NCBI GenBank assembly: GCA_006844705.1
Contig: SPJS01000061.1
Coordinates: 62,001-126,000, forward strand
Reading direction: 5' to 3'
DNA from: Methylococcaceae bacterium
Lineage (GTDB): Bacteria > Pseudomonadota > Gammaproteobacteria > Methylococcales > Methylomonadaceae
Length of the DNA stretch: 64,000 nucleotides
Shown here in pieces: positions 1 to 10,127 of this stretch; the stretch's first letter is position 1; the number at the start of each line of letters is the position of its first letter. The notes under the pieces are model-generated. The model saw nothing but the letters and a program-made list of their open reading frames with translations, was not told where the DNA came from and ran no database searches. Made by a program: the position numbers and the translations under genes.

Positions 1-2
1 TT

Positions 3-284
3 AACCATCAAGATAAAGTTGTTCATTTTGGAGCATACTCGGTTATGGGAGGAATCGCATGGTGTGCGTTCCAACACTTAGCTACAAACAATTTTACCCG
101 ATTTTTCAGGGTTATTATATTTTGCAGTTTCTATGGGGTATTTGATGAATGGCACCAGTCATTCGTGCCGGGTAGGAATAGCGATGTGTTTGATTGGCTG
201 GCGGATACAATGGGAGGCGTTTTTGCGGCAGGGATTGCCTGGAAAATTAGAAACATCTCAGACAGGCTGACAAGCCGACCATAA
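3..284 (+). CDS. VanZ-like family membrane protein (5' end outside window)
   Basis: The reading frame is open from the left edge, so the start lies upstream of the window. Visible residues begin with a DKVVHFGAY-type motif, then one hydrophobic helix, then DEWHQSFVPGRNSD and a final helix containing DTMGG. This HF-GAY plus DE-HQ-F-PGR pattern is typical of the C-terminal half of VanZ-like small membrane proteins. The family is named after a teicoplanin-resistance gene, but most members are of unknown function, so no resistance role is implied. It ends 36 bp before the convergent rpoS gene. Confidence 0.75.
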   Translation, partial: NHQDKVVHFGAYSVMGGIAWCAFQHLATNNFTRFFRVIIFCSFYGVFDEWHQSFVPGRNSDVFDWLADTMGGVFAAGIAWKIRNISDRLTSRP

Positions 285-320
285 AGCCGGCATTTGTCAA
301 ACTGTTATCTCTGATAATTC

Positions 321-1301
321 TTACTGAAAAATAACATCAAAAGAATAACCTCCAGCATCAAGAATCTCTTTCAACCGCTTTAAACCGTCCATTTGGATTT
401 GTCTTACCCGCTCACGGGTAACACCCAACTCCTGCGCAACCTGTTCAAGCGTTGAATACTCATATCCACACAGTCCATAACGGCGACATACCACTTCACG
501 TTGTTTTTCAGATAGCTGATAAACCCATTCAGTAATTTTGTCTTTAATTCCACTTTCCTGCAGTTGATCGGCAGGAGATTGACTATGTTCATCCTGAATT
601 GAATCAACCAAAGGTTTATCAAAATCCTTACCGCCTGGAACATCAACTGAAGTGACTCTCTCATTCAGCTTCAGCATTTTAGCTACAGTGTTAACGGGTT
701 TGTTTAAATAGTCGGCAATTTCTTCTGCTGAAGGTTCATGGTCGAGCTTTTGAGATAAAGTACGCTGAGCTTTCAGATACACATTCATTTCTTTAACGAT
801 ATGAATAGGCAATCTAATAGTTCGCGTTTGATTCATGATAGCGCGTTCAATCGTTTGACGAATCCACCATGTTGCATAAGTAGAAAACCTGAACCCTCTT
901 TCTGGATCAAATTTTTCCACTGCTCTGATCAAGCCCAAATTTCCTTCTTCAATAAGGTCGAGTAAAGGTAGACCCCTGTTTAAATAGCGTCTGGAAATTT
1001 TTACAACCAACCGAAGATTGCTTTCGATCATGATTTTGCGTGCTTCCATATCGCCTTGAAGCACACGCTTACCATAAAATTTTTCTTCGTCAGCCGTTAA
1101 TAGCTTTGATTTACCCAATTCATTCAAATAGACACGGGTAGCATCAAAGTTACTTTCGGTAGATGATTGAGAAACTTCAATCTCCTCAACCTGAGCTTGT
1201 TCCTCAAGCTCTTCAATTTCGTTTTCCATTTCAAATGTTGCAATTTCCGCCACATTCATGCCGACTTCTTCAGTCATTACGTCAACTGTTTCGATAGTCA
1301 T
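321..1301 (-). CDS. rpoS: RNA polymerase sigma factor RpoS
   Basis: Stationary-phase and general-stress sigma factor of the sigma-70 family, about 326 residues. An acidic N-terminus (about residues 1-50) is followed by region 1.2 ([14 protein letters not shown]), region 2 ([38 protein letters not shown]), region 3 and region 4 with the [10 protein letters not shown] helix-turn-helix. The start is placed at the ATG at 1301, which has GGGGG about 5 bases upstream; a GTG 18 bases further upstream is in frame. It is the last gene of the J-protein-nlpD-rpoS operon. In relatives a main rpoS promoter lies inside nlpD; I could not confirm one here. Confidence 0.97.
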   Translation of the reverse strand: MTIETVDVMTEEVGMNVAEIATFEMENEIEELEEQAQVEEIEVSQSSTESNFDATRVYLNELGKSKLLTADEEKFYGKRVLQGDMEARKIMIESNLRLVVKISRRYLNRGLPLLDLIEEGNLGLIRAVEKFDPERGFRFSTYATWWIRQTIERAIMNQTRTIRLPIHIVKEMNVYLKAQRTLSQKLDHEPSAEEIADYLNKPVNTVAKMLKLNERVTSVDVPGGKDFDKPLVDSIQDEHSQSPADQLQESGIKDKITEWVYQLSEKQREVVCRRYGLCGYEYSTLEQVAQELGVTRERVRQIQMDGLKRLKEILDAGGYSFDVIFQ

Positions 1302-1331
1302 TTGAACCCCCTGATTCACAGTCTGAAAAGT

Positions 1332-2069
1332 TTACCGCTTAGGTAAATACCAAAGTGGATTTACCGGTTTACCGTATTTTCTTACTTCAAAATGCAATGA
1401 AGTCTGCTTGCCCCTCAACCGGCCTACTTCTGCTATCGCCTGCCCTCTGTTTACCTTTTGGCCTTCCTTAACCAACAATTTTTTATTATTTCCATAAGCG
1501 GTCAAATAAACATGGTTGTGTTTTATTATGATAAGATTTCCGTACCCTATTAACCCATGTCCACTGTATACCACTTTACCTTTTGCAGCGGCTCTAACTA
1601 TCTGTCCCGGTTTACCACTGATCTTGATCCCTTTAAATCCATTTTTTTGGAACTTTTTCAGGATCATTCCCTTTAACGGCCACCCGCAGTAAAACTTTAA
1701 CACTTTTTTGTTATCGTTTGATAACATTGAACTTTTTTGTGATAGCGCTCGCGTTTTTTTTGGTTTGGAAGAATTTTGTTTTTTTACCGCCTTTTTACTA
1801 AGCCATTGTTTTGGTTTAAAAAGTTTAATTTTTTGGCCAATTGCTAAAGTATATGGATACTTTAGGCCATTCCACTGGGCAAGACGCTTGTATCCATGGC
1901 CGGAACGCAGACCAATCGCATATAAGGTGTCTCCTGATTTAACCTTATACACTTTTTGGTACGCGGGAATATCGTTACGATATGGTCGTCCTTGACCTCC
2001 CCATAACAAGCTACAACCTGAAACACTAGTCACTAAACATATAAACAGTATCGTCCTGACTGTTAACAT
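1332..2069 (-). CDS. nlpD: NlpD-type lipoprotein, LysM plus degenerate M23 (LytM) domain
   Basis: Envelope lipoprotein of 245 residues expected to activate a septal amidase during cell division. There is a signal peptide with lipobox VSGC (Cys19), a LysM domain at about residues 40-84 (YKVKSGDTLYAIGLR), a basic linker, and an M23/LytM domain at about 135-240. The zinc-binding positions are altered: the usual HLHFE is SLHFE, and the preceding loop lacks its usual His. This matches known NlpD/EnvC proteins, which regulate rather than cleave. It lies directly upstream of rpoS, the classic gammaproteobacterial arrangement, and starts 2 bases after the stop codon of the J-domain gene. Confidence 0.92.
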   Translation of the reverse strand: MLTVRTILFICLVTSVSGCSLLWGGQGRPYRNDIPAYQKVYKVKSGDTLYAIGLRSGHGYKRLAQWNGLKYPYTLAIGQKIKLFKPKQWLSKKAVKKQNSSKPKKTRALSQKSSMLSNDNKKVLKFYCGWPLKGMILKKFQKNGFKGIKISGKPGQIVRAAAKGKVVYSGHGLIGYGNLIIIKHNHVYLTAYGNNKKLLVKEGQKVNRGQAIAEVGRLRGKQTSLHFEVRKYGKPVNPLWYLPKR

Positions 2070-2071
2070 CT

Positions 2072-2554
2072 TTAACGATCTAATAACGTTTTTTTTGCTT
2101 CATTAATTTTCGAAGCCAGAAAATCTGACCCACCACGATCCGGGTGGTTTTTTTGCATTAGCCTTCGATGAGCTTGAATGATTTCATCACGACTGGCGCC
2201 TGGTGGAAGTCCCAGGATGTCGTAGGCCTCAGCTTTGCTCATTCGGCCTCGCTTTGCGCCCGATGCATTCTGGCGACCAGAGTGTTGTTGCCTGTCCTTA
2301 CGAAACAAAAACCATAATCGATGTAAATCAGGAGCAAAACGTAACAGAAAAGGGGATAAACGAGCTATCGCCGCAATTAGAATACCGAATAAGGCAAATA
2401 TCCCGTTTAACTTCCCTGTTGCTGCAAAAATCAGCAACATAACAACACCGATAATAAGCAATACCTTCTTGAACGCACTGCTTACTTTTTGAGCAGGCGT
2501 ATTCAGAAACCAGCGCATTGCCAATATAACCAGGATTACTGCAACTAATGCCAT
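2072..2554 (-). CDS. Membrane-anchored J-domain (DnaJ-like) protein
   Basis: A protein of about 160 residues with two hydrophobic segments in its first 60 residues, a basic linker, and a C-terminal J domain of about 50 residues ([20 protein letters not shown], then HPD in NHPDRGG). The HPD motif shows it can stimulate an Hsp70 ATPase, presumably DnaK at the inner membrane. The architecture resembles Tim14/DjlA-like proteins. I chose ATG at 2554; TTG codons at 2575 and 2569 are alternatives. It is the first gene of the nlpD-rpoS operon, where many relatives carry surE-pcm. Confidence 0.85.
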   Translation of the reverse strand: MALVAVILVILAMRWFLNTPAQKVSSAFKKVLLIIGVVMLLIFAATGKLNGIFALFGILIAAIARLSPFLLRFAPDLHRLWFLFRKDRQQHSGRQNASGAKRGRMSKAEAYDILGLPPGASRDEIIQAHRRLMQKNHPDRGGSDFLASKINEAKKTLLDR

Positions 2555-2649
2555 GTAGATTCTTATCAAGTGCAACCTCTATTGCTCTAAGATAATTTTG
2601 AAAAGATATTCTAGAATATGCAGACGTAAAATTGTTGTTTTAATGCACT

Positions 2650-3177
2650 ATGAAAAATAACCAGGTACCTGTTCTCGGATTTGCAGCCTTTAGTGGTACA
2701 GGAAAAACCACGCTCTTGACCCAGCTAATCCCTGTTTTTAAACATCTTGGTATTAGAACGGGGTTGATCAAACATAGCCACCACAACTTTGAAATAGACA
2801 AACCAGGCAAAGACAGTTTCCGCCTACGTATGGCGGGTGCCAGCCCAGTTTTACTCGTGTCCTCGCACAGACGGGCAATGATTACTGAATTCAGCACGCC
2901 ACAAGAACCAAGTCTCGAGGACCAAATACCGTTCTTAACACAACACGATATAGACTTGATCCTGGTTGAAGGATTCAAAAAAACCGCCTTTCCAAAAATT
3001 GAGTTACATCGTCCAGTGTTGCAAAAAGCGTTAATATATCCTGAAGATGATTCCATCATCGCGGTCGCTTCTGATCAAACAATGACTCTTCCCAGCGGCA
3101 TAACACTCTTAGACATAAATGACCCGCATATGATTGCAGAATTTATTTGTCAAAGATTTAATCTTCTTCAGTCGTAA
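2650..3177 (+). CDS. mobB: Molybdopterin-guanine dinucleotide biosynthesis adaptor MobB
   Basis: A P-loop GTPase of 175 residues that assists MobA in attaching GMP to molybdopterin, giving the MGD form of the molybdenum cofactor. The Walker A loop is GFAAFSGTGKTTLLTQL near residue 10, followed by the family-typical GLIKHSHHNFEIDKPGKDSFR and later DLILVEGFK (Walker B region). Length is normal for stand-alone MobB. mobA is not in the window. Its 3' end overlaps the end of the convergent rhomboid gene by 20 bases. Confidence 0.93.
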   Translation: MKNNQVPVLGFAAFSGTGKTTLLTQLIPVFKHLGIRTGLIKHSHHNFEIDKPGKDSFRLRMAGASPVLLVSSHRRAMITEFSTPQEPSLEDQIPFLTQHDIDLILVEGFKKTAFPKIELHRPVLQKALIYPEDDSIIAVASDQTMTLPSGITLLDINDPHMIAEFICQRFNLLQS

Positions 3178-3859
3178 TACCCGGCTTATTTGGAACAAAT
3201 AGCGGGTGCAAAAAAGCGCCAGCAATAAATCCGCCCAAATGTGCCCACCAGGCCACATCAGTTGTCTGGCCTTCAAATAATACCGAGGTCGTCGCCTTAT
3301 GCAATTGCATAATAACCCATGCTCCCAAGAATCCTATCGCTGGCAGCTCAAAAACCAGGGGGAAAAAAAATATCGGGATCATGATCACGACACTGGCAAA
3401 AGGATAACGAAAAAAATAGGCCCCCATCACCCCCGCAATCGCTCCTGAAGCACCCACGATCGGTTGTACCAATAGCGGATCACTGTACCACTGCAACCCC
3501 GTGGCCAAAACCCCACATACCAAGTAGAACACAATAAAACGCCCATGCCCCATCAAATCTTCAATATTATCGGCAAAAATCCACATAAATAGCATGTTAG
3601 GAATAAAATGCATCCATCCATTATGTAGAAACAGGCTGGTGAACACTGACAGGTAATTATCCTGCGGCAAACCAAAACTGACAGCCCACTGAGGATTGGT
3701 ATAACGTATCGGTACCATTCCGTATAAATAAACCAGTTGCCGCAGGGTTTCATCAGGCACGATTTGCAGCAGGATAAATATCAGCGTACATATCGCCATA
3801 ATCGTCCAGGTAACAAAGGGTGTAATACTGCAGGGGACACTATCTCTAAGGGGTATCAT
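3158..3859 (-). CDS. Rhomboid-family intramembrane serine protease
   Basis: Polytopic membrane protein of 233 residues with about six hydrophobic segments. Rhomboid hallmarks are HNGWMHFIPNMLF (His79, His84, Asn88), the catalytic serine in VGASGAIAG (Ser138), and the catalytic histidine in WAHLGGFIAG (His207). It should cleave single-pass membrane proteins within the bilayer; its substrates are unknown. The ATG at 3859 is preceded by AGGAAT. A phenylalanine/proline-rich hydrophobic stretch lies between the serine helix and the following helix. It is convergent with mobB and divergent from the TMEM43 homologue. Confidence 0.92.
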   Translation of the reverse strand: MIPLRDSVPCSITPFVTWTIMAICTLIFILLQIVPDETLRQLVYLYGMVPIRYTNPQWAVSFGLPQDNYLSVFTSLFLHNGWMHFIPNMLFMWIFADNIEDLMGHGRFIVFYLVCGVLATGLQWYSDPLLVQPIVGASGAIAGVMGAYFFRYPFASVVIMIPIFFFPLVFELPAIGFLGAWVIMQLHKATTSVLFEGQTTDVAWWAHLGGFIAGAFLHPLFVPNKPGITTEED

Positions 3860-4058
3860 TATTATTCCTGTGATCTTTATTCATTTACAATCAAATATGG
3901 AGATTGAAACCCAGGCATTTTGTTCAAATCTTAACCTGTTGATGCCAATATTCACTATAAACTAACCTGAAGCCATTCAGATAGACAAACTATTGATTTG
4001 ATAATCAAGCGTAATCATCTACCATGAAATGATGCCCCTAGACTAATAAGATAACACT

Positions 4059-5213
4059 ATGGATCACGATAGTTATACCGAAGTTACCTCTCAAGGCTGG
4101 TTCAGCCGCATTGGTGAATCCATCAAAGGGATATTGTTTGGGTTATTGCTTTTTATCGCCGCCTTTCCGCTGCTATGGTGGAATGAAGGGCGTTCGGTCC
4201 AGCGCTATGAAACCTTGCAGGAAGGTCAGGGGCTGGTGATTAATATTTCCAATGAATGGGTTGACCCTATTAATCAAGAAAAACTGGTGCATATACAAGG
4301 GTTGGCTGAAACCGATGATATTTTGACCGATGCTGAATTCGGTATTTCAGCCAATGCAATCAAGTTGTCGCGCAATGTTTTAATGTACCAATGGAAGGAA
4401 AATGTCAAAACTGAGAGCCGGGAAGACGTTGGCGGTAAAAAAACCACCACCAAAACGTATTCCTACGTAAAGGAGTGGAGCCGCACTGCGCTTAATTCTT
4501 CTCAGTTCAAAAAAAGCGGCTACGACAATCCGCCCATGCTGTTCAACAGTAAAACCCAACATGCAACCCAAGTGAATCTCGGTGCGTTTAGGTTAAGCCC
4601 ATCGCAAATCAGACGCATCAGTGGCAATACAGCCATCAGTCTGCATGCCATTGATTTTCCTAAGCACATGGCGGGAAAGCCCGTACAGCTCATTGATAAC
4701 AGCTTTTATCTGGGCGACTACCCGGCAGAACCCTCCATTGGCGATGTAAAAATCAGCTTTACTCAAGTAGGCAACACTGACATCAGCCTGATTGCAGAGC
4801 AGTTCAATCAAAGCTTTCAACCCTTCCAGAGCAAAGCCGGTGGCAACATTGATTTATTAGAAACCGGTGTTCTGTCTGCCGATGCCATGTTTGCTGCCGC
4901 CCATCAGGAAAACAACTTGATCACCTGGGGCATCCGCATCGGTGGCGGGGTCATCATGTGGCTGGGGTTATCACTTCTTTTCAGACCCTTATCAGTGGTC
5001 GGCAGTGTGCTGCCCTTTCTGGGAGATATCCTGGCCGTCGGCACCGGCCTGTTAAGCTTTTTAATCAGTCTACCTTGTACATTGCTTACCATTGCTATCG
5101 CCTGGATTGCCCATCGTCCACTACTTGCAGGCGGCCTGATTGCTGTCGCAGTTATCAGCTTTGTCATGCTTAAATTTGCTCCCAGACGAAAAATGGCAGC
5201 CGCGCAAGGCTAA
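4059..5213 (+). CDS. TMEM43 family membrane protein
   Basis: A protein of 384 residues with one N-terminal membrane segment (about 20-40, ending PLLWWNEGRSVQRY), a large soluble middle region of about 250 residues, and three or four hydrophobic segments at the C-terminus, ending in a basic tail. The WWNEGR sequence after the first helix and this overall topology are characteristic of TMEM43, a family shared with eukaryotic LUMA, a nuclear and ER membrane protein. The bacterial role is not established. The middle region would lie on the periplasmic side if the N-terminus is cytoplasmic. It is convergent with hrpA, 14 bases away, and appears monocistronic. Confidence 0.82.
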   Translation: MDHDSYTEVTSQGWFSRIGESIKGILFGLLLFIAAFPLLWWNEGRSVQRYETLQEGQGLVINISNEWVDPINQEKLVHIQGLAETDDILTDAEFGISANAIKLSRNVLMYQWKENVKTESREDVGGKKTTTKTYSYVKEWSRTALNSSQFKKSGYDNPPMLFNSKTQHATQVNLGAFRLSPSQIRRISGNTAISLHAIDFPKHMAGKPVQLIDNSFYLGDYPAEPSIGDVKISFTQVGNTDISLIAEQFNQSFQPFQSKAGGNIDLLETGVLSADAMFAAAHQENNLITWGIRIGGGVIMWLGLSLLFRPLSVVGSVLPFLGDILAVGTGLLSFLISLPCTLLTIAIAWIAHRPLLAGGLIAVAVISFVMLKFAPRRKMAAAQG

Positions 5214-5227
5214 AATAAATGCTCGGA

Positions 5228-8200
5228 CTAATTCATTTCATCCCAAGCCTTTTCAAGCCGTTTGGCTGATATGGGATAGGCGGTTTTCAGTTGCTGGGCA
5301 AATAGTGACACTCTGAACTCCTCCAGAGACCAGCGGAATTTTTGTTGTTCCGGTGCCAGCACTTCGGTTTTTTTCTGCTTTTCCAGGGTATTCCAATAGC
5401 GTGTCCAGAAGCGGTTTAATTCTGCATTTTTTGTTGCATCTTCCTTACGTTTTTCCAGCCGGTACACCACCGCTTTCAAATAACGTGGAATTGCCTGTAA
5501 ATCGGCAAACGGCGTATGCCTGACAAAACCTTTGTACAGCAGATAATTTAACTGCTGCTGTACATCTTCTTTCAAGCTGGGGATCACGCCAGGCTGTTGC
5601 ATGGCCTGTTTGACGTGTAAATATTCATTTGCGATTTTATTCAGGCAATCAGCCACCTGGTTACCGGAGGCCAGCAGCTTCTTTTTATTGGACGCCAGAC
5701 TTTGTTCAAACTGGTGCTGGCTACGGATACTCTGTTGCTGAATAAAAACCTCAGAAAATACCGTGAACAACGCATCTTCAGGCACATCGCCGCCCACCCG
5801 TTCCGGCAGCAATGGATGGGAGCCGAGCTGATTCAGCTGTAATATGGTCTGATGTTTCAAGCCCATGTTTTTTTGCAGATAACGACAGTCCTTGCGCAAT
5901 TGCAGTTGAAACAGTCGATTCACCCCTTCCTGATGGGCAACATGCGCCTTCTCGCGCGTATCAAACAAGCGCACGCCTACCGCATCACCTTCATTGATTA
6001 TGGCCGGATAACCGACAAAAGACTGACCTTTCTGGGTAAACTGCAGGGTCTCGGGCAAATCATCAAATGCCCAGCTGATACACCCGGTCATGTTCAACTC
6101 TTCGGTGGCCATTTGATCAAAACTGTCACCCGCCTTGCCGGTATGCTGTTTTTGCAGTTTTTTCAGATCCCGTCCATAATCAATCGCCCTGCCCTTTTCA
6201 TCGACCACGCGGTAATTCATTTTCAAATGATCAGGCAACACCTCGCTGTTCCATTCGTTCAAGGGAATGGATTCGCCGGTTAATTTTCGCAAGCGATTAC
6301 TGAGCCATTCATACAACGAACCTTTAAAATCCGGCTCAATTTCCAAACAATGCTTCGCGGTCTGCGGCACCGGCACAAACTGTCGCCGTAAATGTTTGGG
6401 CAAGGCTTTAATCAAGGCCACGACCTTTTCTTCCAGCATGCCCGGCACCAGCCAGTCAAACGCCTGTGGCGTCAATTGATTCAACTGGTGCACCGGAATC
6501 ACCGCCGTCACACCGTCTTCATCATGCCCAGGCTCAAAGCGGTATTGCAACTCGATACTTAAATCGCCAATCTTTTTTGCATCGGGATAATCCCATTCAC
6601 TGACATGCTCTTCATCATGTCGGGTGAGATCTTCTTTGCTTAAAAACAGGATTTCAGGATTGTCTTTTTCCGCCTTTTTGCGCCATTGATCCAGCGTGAT
6701 GCCATTCACCACCTCCTCGGGAATACGCTGATTGTAGAAGTGATACAGCCACTCCTCATCCTCCACCAGATCAACCCGTCGCCCCTTGTGCTGAATGTAA
6801 CCAACTTCTTCCAGCAACTTTTGATTCGCCTTGTAAAACGGCGCATTGGTGAAATAATCTTGTGCCACCAACCCACTGCGCAGAAAAATTTCGCGCGCGG
6901 CTTTCGCATCCACTCGTTCATACGGAATCTTGCGCTTGGCCTGTAGCGTTAACCCATATAACAACGTACGTTCATACACGCCACAGCGCCCGGCTTTCTT
7001 TTCCCAATGCGGGTCGTAATGATTTTTTTTGATTAAATGCTGAGCGCATTCTTCAATCCACTGCGGCTCAATTTTGGCCACCGTGCGTGCATACACTTTG
7101 GAGGTTTCCACCTGCTCTGCCGCCATAATCCACTTGGGTTTGGCTTTGTGTTGACCTGAGCCAGGGAAAATAAAAAACTTCAGATTCCTGGCTCCCAGAT
7201 ATTCATACTGCTCATGTCGAAAACCAATATTAGAAAGCAATCCGGGTAATAAAGCGCGATGAATTTCCGCATACCCACTTTCTGCCACATTTGGTTTCAG
7301 TTTTAGCTCGCCTTTTACCACCTGCATAATCTGCGAATGGATGTCATACCACTCTCGCATTCTGATGTAAGACAGGAAATTTTCTCTGCAGTACTTACGT
7401 AGCTTGTTTTGTGACAGATGTTTTTTCTGTTCCTCGTAGGTATTCCAGATATTCAACAAGGTCAAAAAATCAGAATCCTCTGCTTTAAATACGGCGTGTT
7501 TCTGATCCGCCTGCTGCATTTTATCCGCAGGTTTTTCGCGTGGATCCTGAATGCTCAAGGCAGACACAATAATGGCCACTTCAGACAAACATTTATATTG
7601 GTCGGCGGCAATCAACATCATTGCCAGTTTGGGATCAGTCGGGATTTTCGCCAGCTGTTTGCCGGTTTCTGTCAGCTTGCCCTGTCTATCCAGCGCATGC
7701 ACTTCATGTAGAACATTCTTCCCATCGCGAATCATTTTGTCTTCAGGCGGTTCAACGAAAGGAAAGTCTTCTATATCGCCCAGATTCAACGCGCTCATCT
7801 GTAAAATGACGGATGACAAGTTGGTACGCAGAATTTCCGGGTCGGTAAATTCAGGACGCGCCTTATAATCATCTTCAGAATACAAACGAATACAAATCCC
7901 ATCGGCCACCCGCCCGCAACGACCGGCACGCTGATTGGCACTGGCCTGGGAGACTTTTTCAATCGGCAATCGCTGAATTTTACTGCGATGGCTATAGCGG
8001 CTGATACGCGCATGGCCGCTATCAATCACACAGCGGATACCCGGCACAGTTAACGATGTTTCCGCCACATTGGTGGCCAACACAATGCGCGCCCCCCCTT
8101 TCGGCTTGAACACCCGTTCCTGCTCGCTAACACTGAGCTTGGAATACAGCGGCAAAATCTGGTAGCGTTTACTAAAATGTTTGGTCAGGGAATCCGCCGT

Positions 8201-9109
8201 TTCACGGATTTCGCGCTCGCCATTAAGAAAAATCAATATATCGCCCGGCATATCGCGGTGTAATTCTTCCACCGCATCCAGAATTCCCTGCTGTAAATCC
8301 GCCGAGGTTTCATCATCCTCTTCAATCAAATCAATCGGGCGATAACGTACTTCAACCGGATAGGTGCGCCCAGAGACTTCAATAATCGGCGCATTATCAA
8401 AATGATTGGCAAAGCGTTGCGGATCAATAGTTGCCGAGGTTATCACCAGTTTCAGATCTTTACGCCGCGGCAACAACCACTTCATATAACCAAGCAGAAA
8501 ATCAATATTCAGGCTGCGTTCGTGCGCCTCATCAATGATGATCGTGTCGTATTGCTTAAGGTAAGGGTCGTTTTGTGATTCTGCCAACAAAATACCATCC
8601 GTCATCAACTTAACCAATGACTGTTGATGGGTTTTATCGTGAAAACGCACTTTATAACCGACTGATTTACCAATAGGCTGCCCCAATTCTTCTGCGATAC
8701 GATCCGCAACTGTTCGCGCCGCTATACGACGCGGCTGGGTATGGCCGATAAAGCCACGTTGCCCGCGCCCGACAGATAAACAAATTTTTGGCAACTGAGT
8801 GGTTTTCCCCGAGCCGGTTTCACCACAGACAATCACCACTTGATTGTTTTTTATCAGCTCAGCTATTTCATCTTTCTTACCACTGACCGGTAAATCTGGG
8901 AAGTTGATCGCGGGCACACTGGCTTGCCGTTGTTGTTTACGTCCAATAGAGCGAGAAACCCTATCCGCCAAGGCCTGCACCTTATTCGGCGCAAGTTTGC
9001 CTTTGCGATAGTCATTTTTCAAACGGTTTAACTGCGATCTGCAGGCGTGCTGATCGGCACTCATGCAGTCGGCAATCTGGCGGGCGAGTTGTTGTAACAG
9101 GTCGGACAC
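5228..9109 (-). CDS. hrpA: ATP-dependent RNA helicase HrpA
   Basis: DEAH-box helicase of 1293 residues, the normal length for HrpA. Motif I is GETGSGKTTQLPK near residue 96 and motif II is DEAH in IIDEAHERSLNIDFLLG; motif III (SAT) and motif VI (QRAGRCGR) are present. A helicase C domain, HA2/winged-helix region and OB fold follow, then a long C-terminal part typical of bacterial HrpA (DUF3418). HrpA acts on mRNA and on ribosomes in the cytoplasm. The start is GTG with no clear Shine-Dalgarno sequence; an in-frame ATG lies 51 bases downstream. Monocistronic. Confidence 0.96.
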   Translation of the reverse strand: MSDLLQQLARQIADCMSADQHACRSQLNRLKNDYRKGKLAPNKVQALADRVSRSIGRKQQRQASVPAINFPDLPVSGKKDEIAELIKNNQVVIVCGETGSGKTTQLPKICLSVGRGQRGFIGHTQPRRIAARTVADRIAEELGQPIGKSVGYKVRFHDKTHQQSLVKLMTDGILLAESQNDPYLKQYDTIIIDEAHERSLNIDFLLGYMKWLLPRRKDLKLVITSATIDPQRFANHFDNAPIIEVSGRTYPVEVRYRPIDLIEEDDETSADLQQGILDAVEELHRDMPGDILIFLNGEREIRETADSLTKHFSKRYQILPLYSKLSVSEQERVFKPKGGARIVLATNVAETSLTVPGIRCVIDSGHARISRYSHRSKIQRLPIEKVSQASANQRAGRCGRVADGICIRLYSEDDYKARPEFTDPEILRTNLSSVILQMSALNLGDIEDFPFVEPPEDKMIRDGKNVLHEVHALDRQGKLTETGKQLAKIPTDPKLAMMLIAADQYKCLSEVAIIVSALSIQDPREKPADKMQQADQKHAVFKAEDSDFLTLLNIWNTYEEQKKHLSQNKLRKYCRENFLSYIRMREWYDIHSQIMQVVKGELKLKPNVAESGYAEIHRALLPGLLSNIGFRHEQYEYLGARNLKFFIFPGSGQHKAKPKWIMAAEQVETSKVYARTVAKIEPQWIEECAQHLIKKNHYDPHWEKKAGRCGVYERTLLYGLTLQAKRKIPYERVDAKAAREIFLRSGLVAQDYFTNAPFYKANQKLLEEVGYIQHKGRRVDLVEDEEWLYHFYNQRIPEEVVNGITLDQWRKKAEKDNPEILFLSKEDLTRHDEEHVSEWDYPDAKKIGDLSIELQYRFEPGHDEDGVTAVIPVHQLNQLTPQAFDWLVPGMLEEKVVALIKALPKHLRRQFVPVPQTAKHCLEIEPDFKGSLYEWLSNRLRKLTGESIPLNEWNSEVLPDHLKMNYRVVDEKGRAIDYGRDLKKLQKQHTGKAGDSFDQMATEELNMTGCISWAFDDLPETLQFTQKGQSFVGYPAIINEGDAVGVRLFDTREKAHVAHQEGVNRLFQLQLRKDCRYLQKNMGLKHQTILQLNQLGSHPLLPERVGGDVPEDALFTVFSEVFIQQQSIRSQHQFEQSLASNKKKLLASGNQVADCLNKIANEYLHVKQAMQQPGVIPSLKEDVQQQLNYLLYKGFVRHTPFADLQAIPRYLKAVVYRLEKRKEDATKNAELNRFWTRYWNTLEKQKKTEVLAPEQQKFRWSLEEFRVSLFAQQLKTAYPISAKRLEKAWDEMN

Positions 9110-9345
9110 TGAATTCGTTTACAAAAAGTTCATTATTATAACCCAAGCCAACTGATGCAATAACTTGAGCATTTTAAATAGCATGGGATTTGCAGCTTAC
9201 CGATCAAGCCAATTAACACTGTTTAATTTTATTGAAAAAACCTGATCCGTTCTGTTTTTCCTGCAGCCCTTAGGCTTTCTACTCTTATCAAAACTGGCAT
9301 ATTGTGTGCCTTTTTTAAGTTTTGATTTAATTCTTTAGGGCTTAT

Positions 9346-10089
9346 ATGAAATTGTTAACATCTATGTTGTATGGTTCTGTCGCTTACTGTTGCCTTGTTC
9401 CTGCAGTGCAAGCAAGCAGGGTAAAAGTTACTGGCAATATTTTTTATACCGAACAGTTCAATCCTGAAAGCGGTCAGAATGAGTCTGGCACGACCTTCGA
9501 TGCATGGAAAATCAACATGCTGAATGGCGGCACGTTCAAGGTAAATGTACTGGCATTTGAAAGCACCAGTAATGACGTTATCGATGCTGCCGATATCAAT
9601 GGTGATGGCGAATTTACCTATCTGGATCCCGATACCTATTGGTATCTAAATACCGGTAATCCAATAAAAGCTGATGATATGCTGGCGCGCTGCGATGATA
9701 TTGGAAATAACTGTAACAGCATAGATACGCCCAGCATAAAACTCGACAGTCTGTCTGAAGCAGAAGGCGCAACTGATGGTTCTATCCATTTCAGGCGCGA
9801 TCCCGCGTTTGAAGTGACCCTGGCTGCAGGTGAATATCTCTACCTCATGGCAGATTATCGTTTAAGTCCTGACGATGCAGAAGACGGCTTCGATTTCGGT
9901 AACAGTATTCGCAATACCGAAGTCGGCGGCCATGCCGATTATCAAATTACATTCAGCTCAGACACATTAAACTTTACCGTATCCGACAAAACCATTAACG
10001 TGTCTGCTGTTCCTGTTCCTGCTGCCGCATGGTTGTTTGGCAGCTCGTTGATTGGATTATTCGCTCGTAAAAGATACGCATCCGCATAA
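9346..10089 (+). CDS. Secreted protein with VPLPA-CTERM-type sorting tail
   Basis: A protein of 247 residues with a signal peptide (cleavage after about residue 24, near VQAS), an acidic beta-rich middle and a C-terminal tripartite sorting signal: VPVPAAAWLFGS, a hydrophobic helix, then the basic end RKRYASA. Such tails are substrates of exosortases, which cut near the P-A motif and route proteins to the envelope or extracellular matrix. A loop DINGDGEFTYLD (about residues 84-95) fits a calcium-binding EF-hand or dockerin-like motif. Its specific function is unknown. AGGG lies before the ATG. An inverted repeat follows the gene. Confidence 0.8.
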   Translation: MKLLTSMLYGSVAYCCLVPAVQASRVKVTGNIFYTEQFNPESGQNESGTTFDAWKINMLNGGTFKVNVLAFESTSNDVIDAADINGDGEFTYLDPDTYWYLNTGNPIKADDMLARCDDIGNNCNSIDTPSIKLDSLSEAEGATDGSIHFRRDPAFEVTLAAGEYLYLMADYRLSPDDAEDGFDFGNSIRNTEVGGHADYQITFSSDTLNFTVSDKTINVSAVPVPAAAWLFGSSLIGLFARKRYASA

Positions 10090-10127
10090 CATAACTTCGT
10101 TAGCGATTAATAATCAATTCAGACGTT

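Noticed and set aside
5812-8025. Several reading frames of 60-140 codons opposite or inside hrpA
   Set aside because: They are antisense or frame shadows of a gene with strong helicase motifs along its whole length and have no ribosome sites or recognisable domains.
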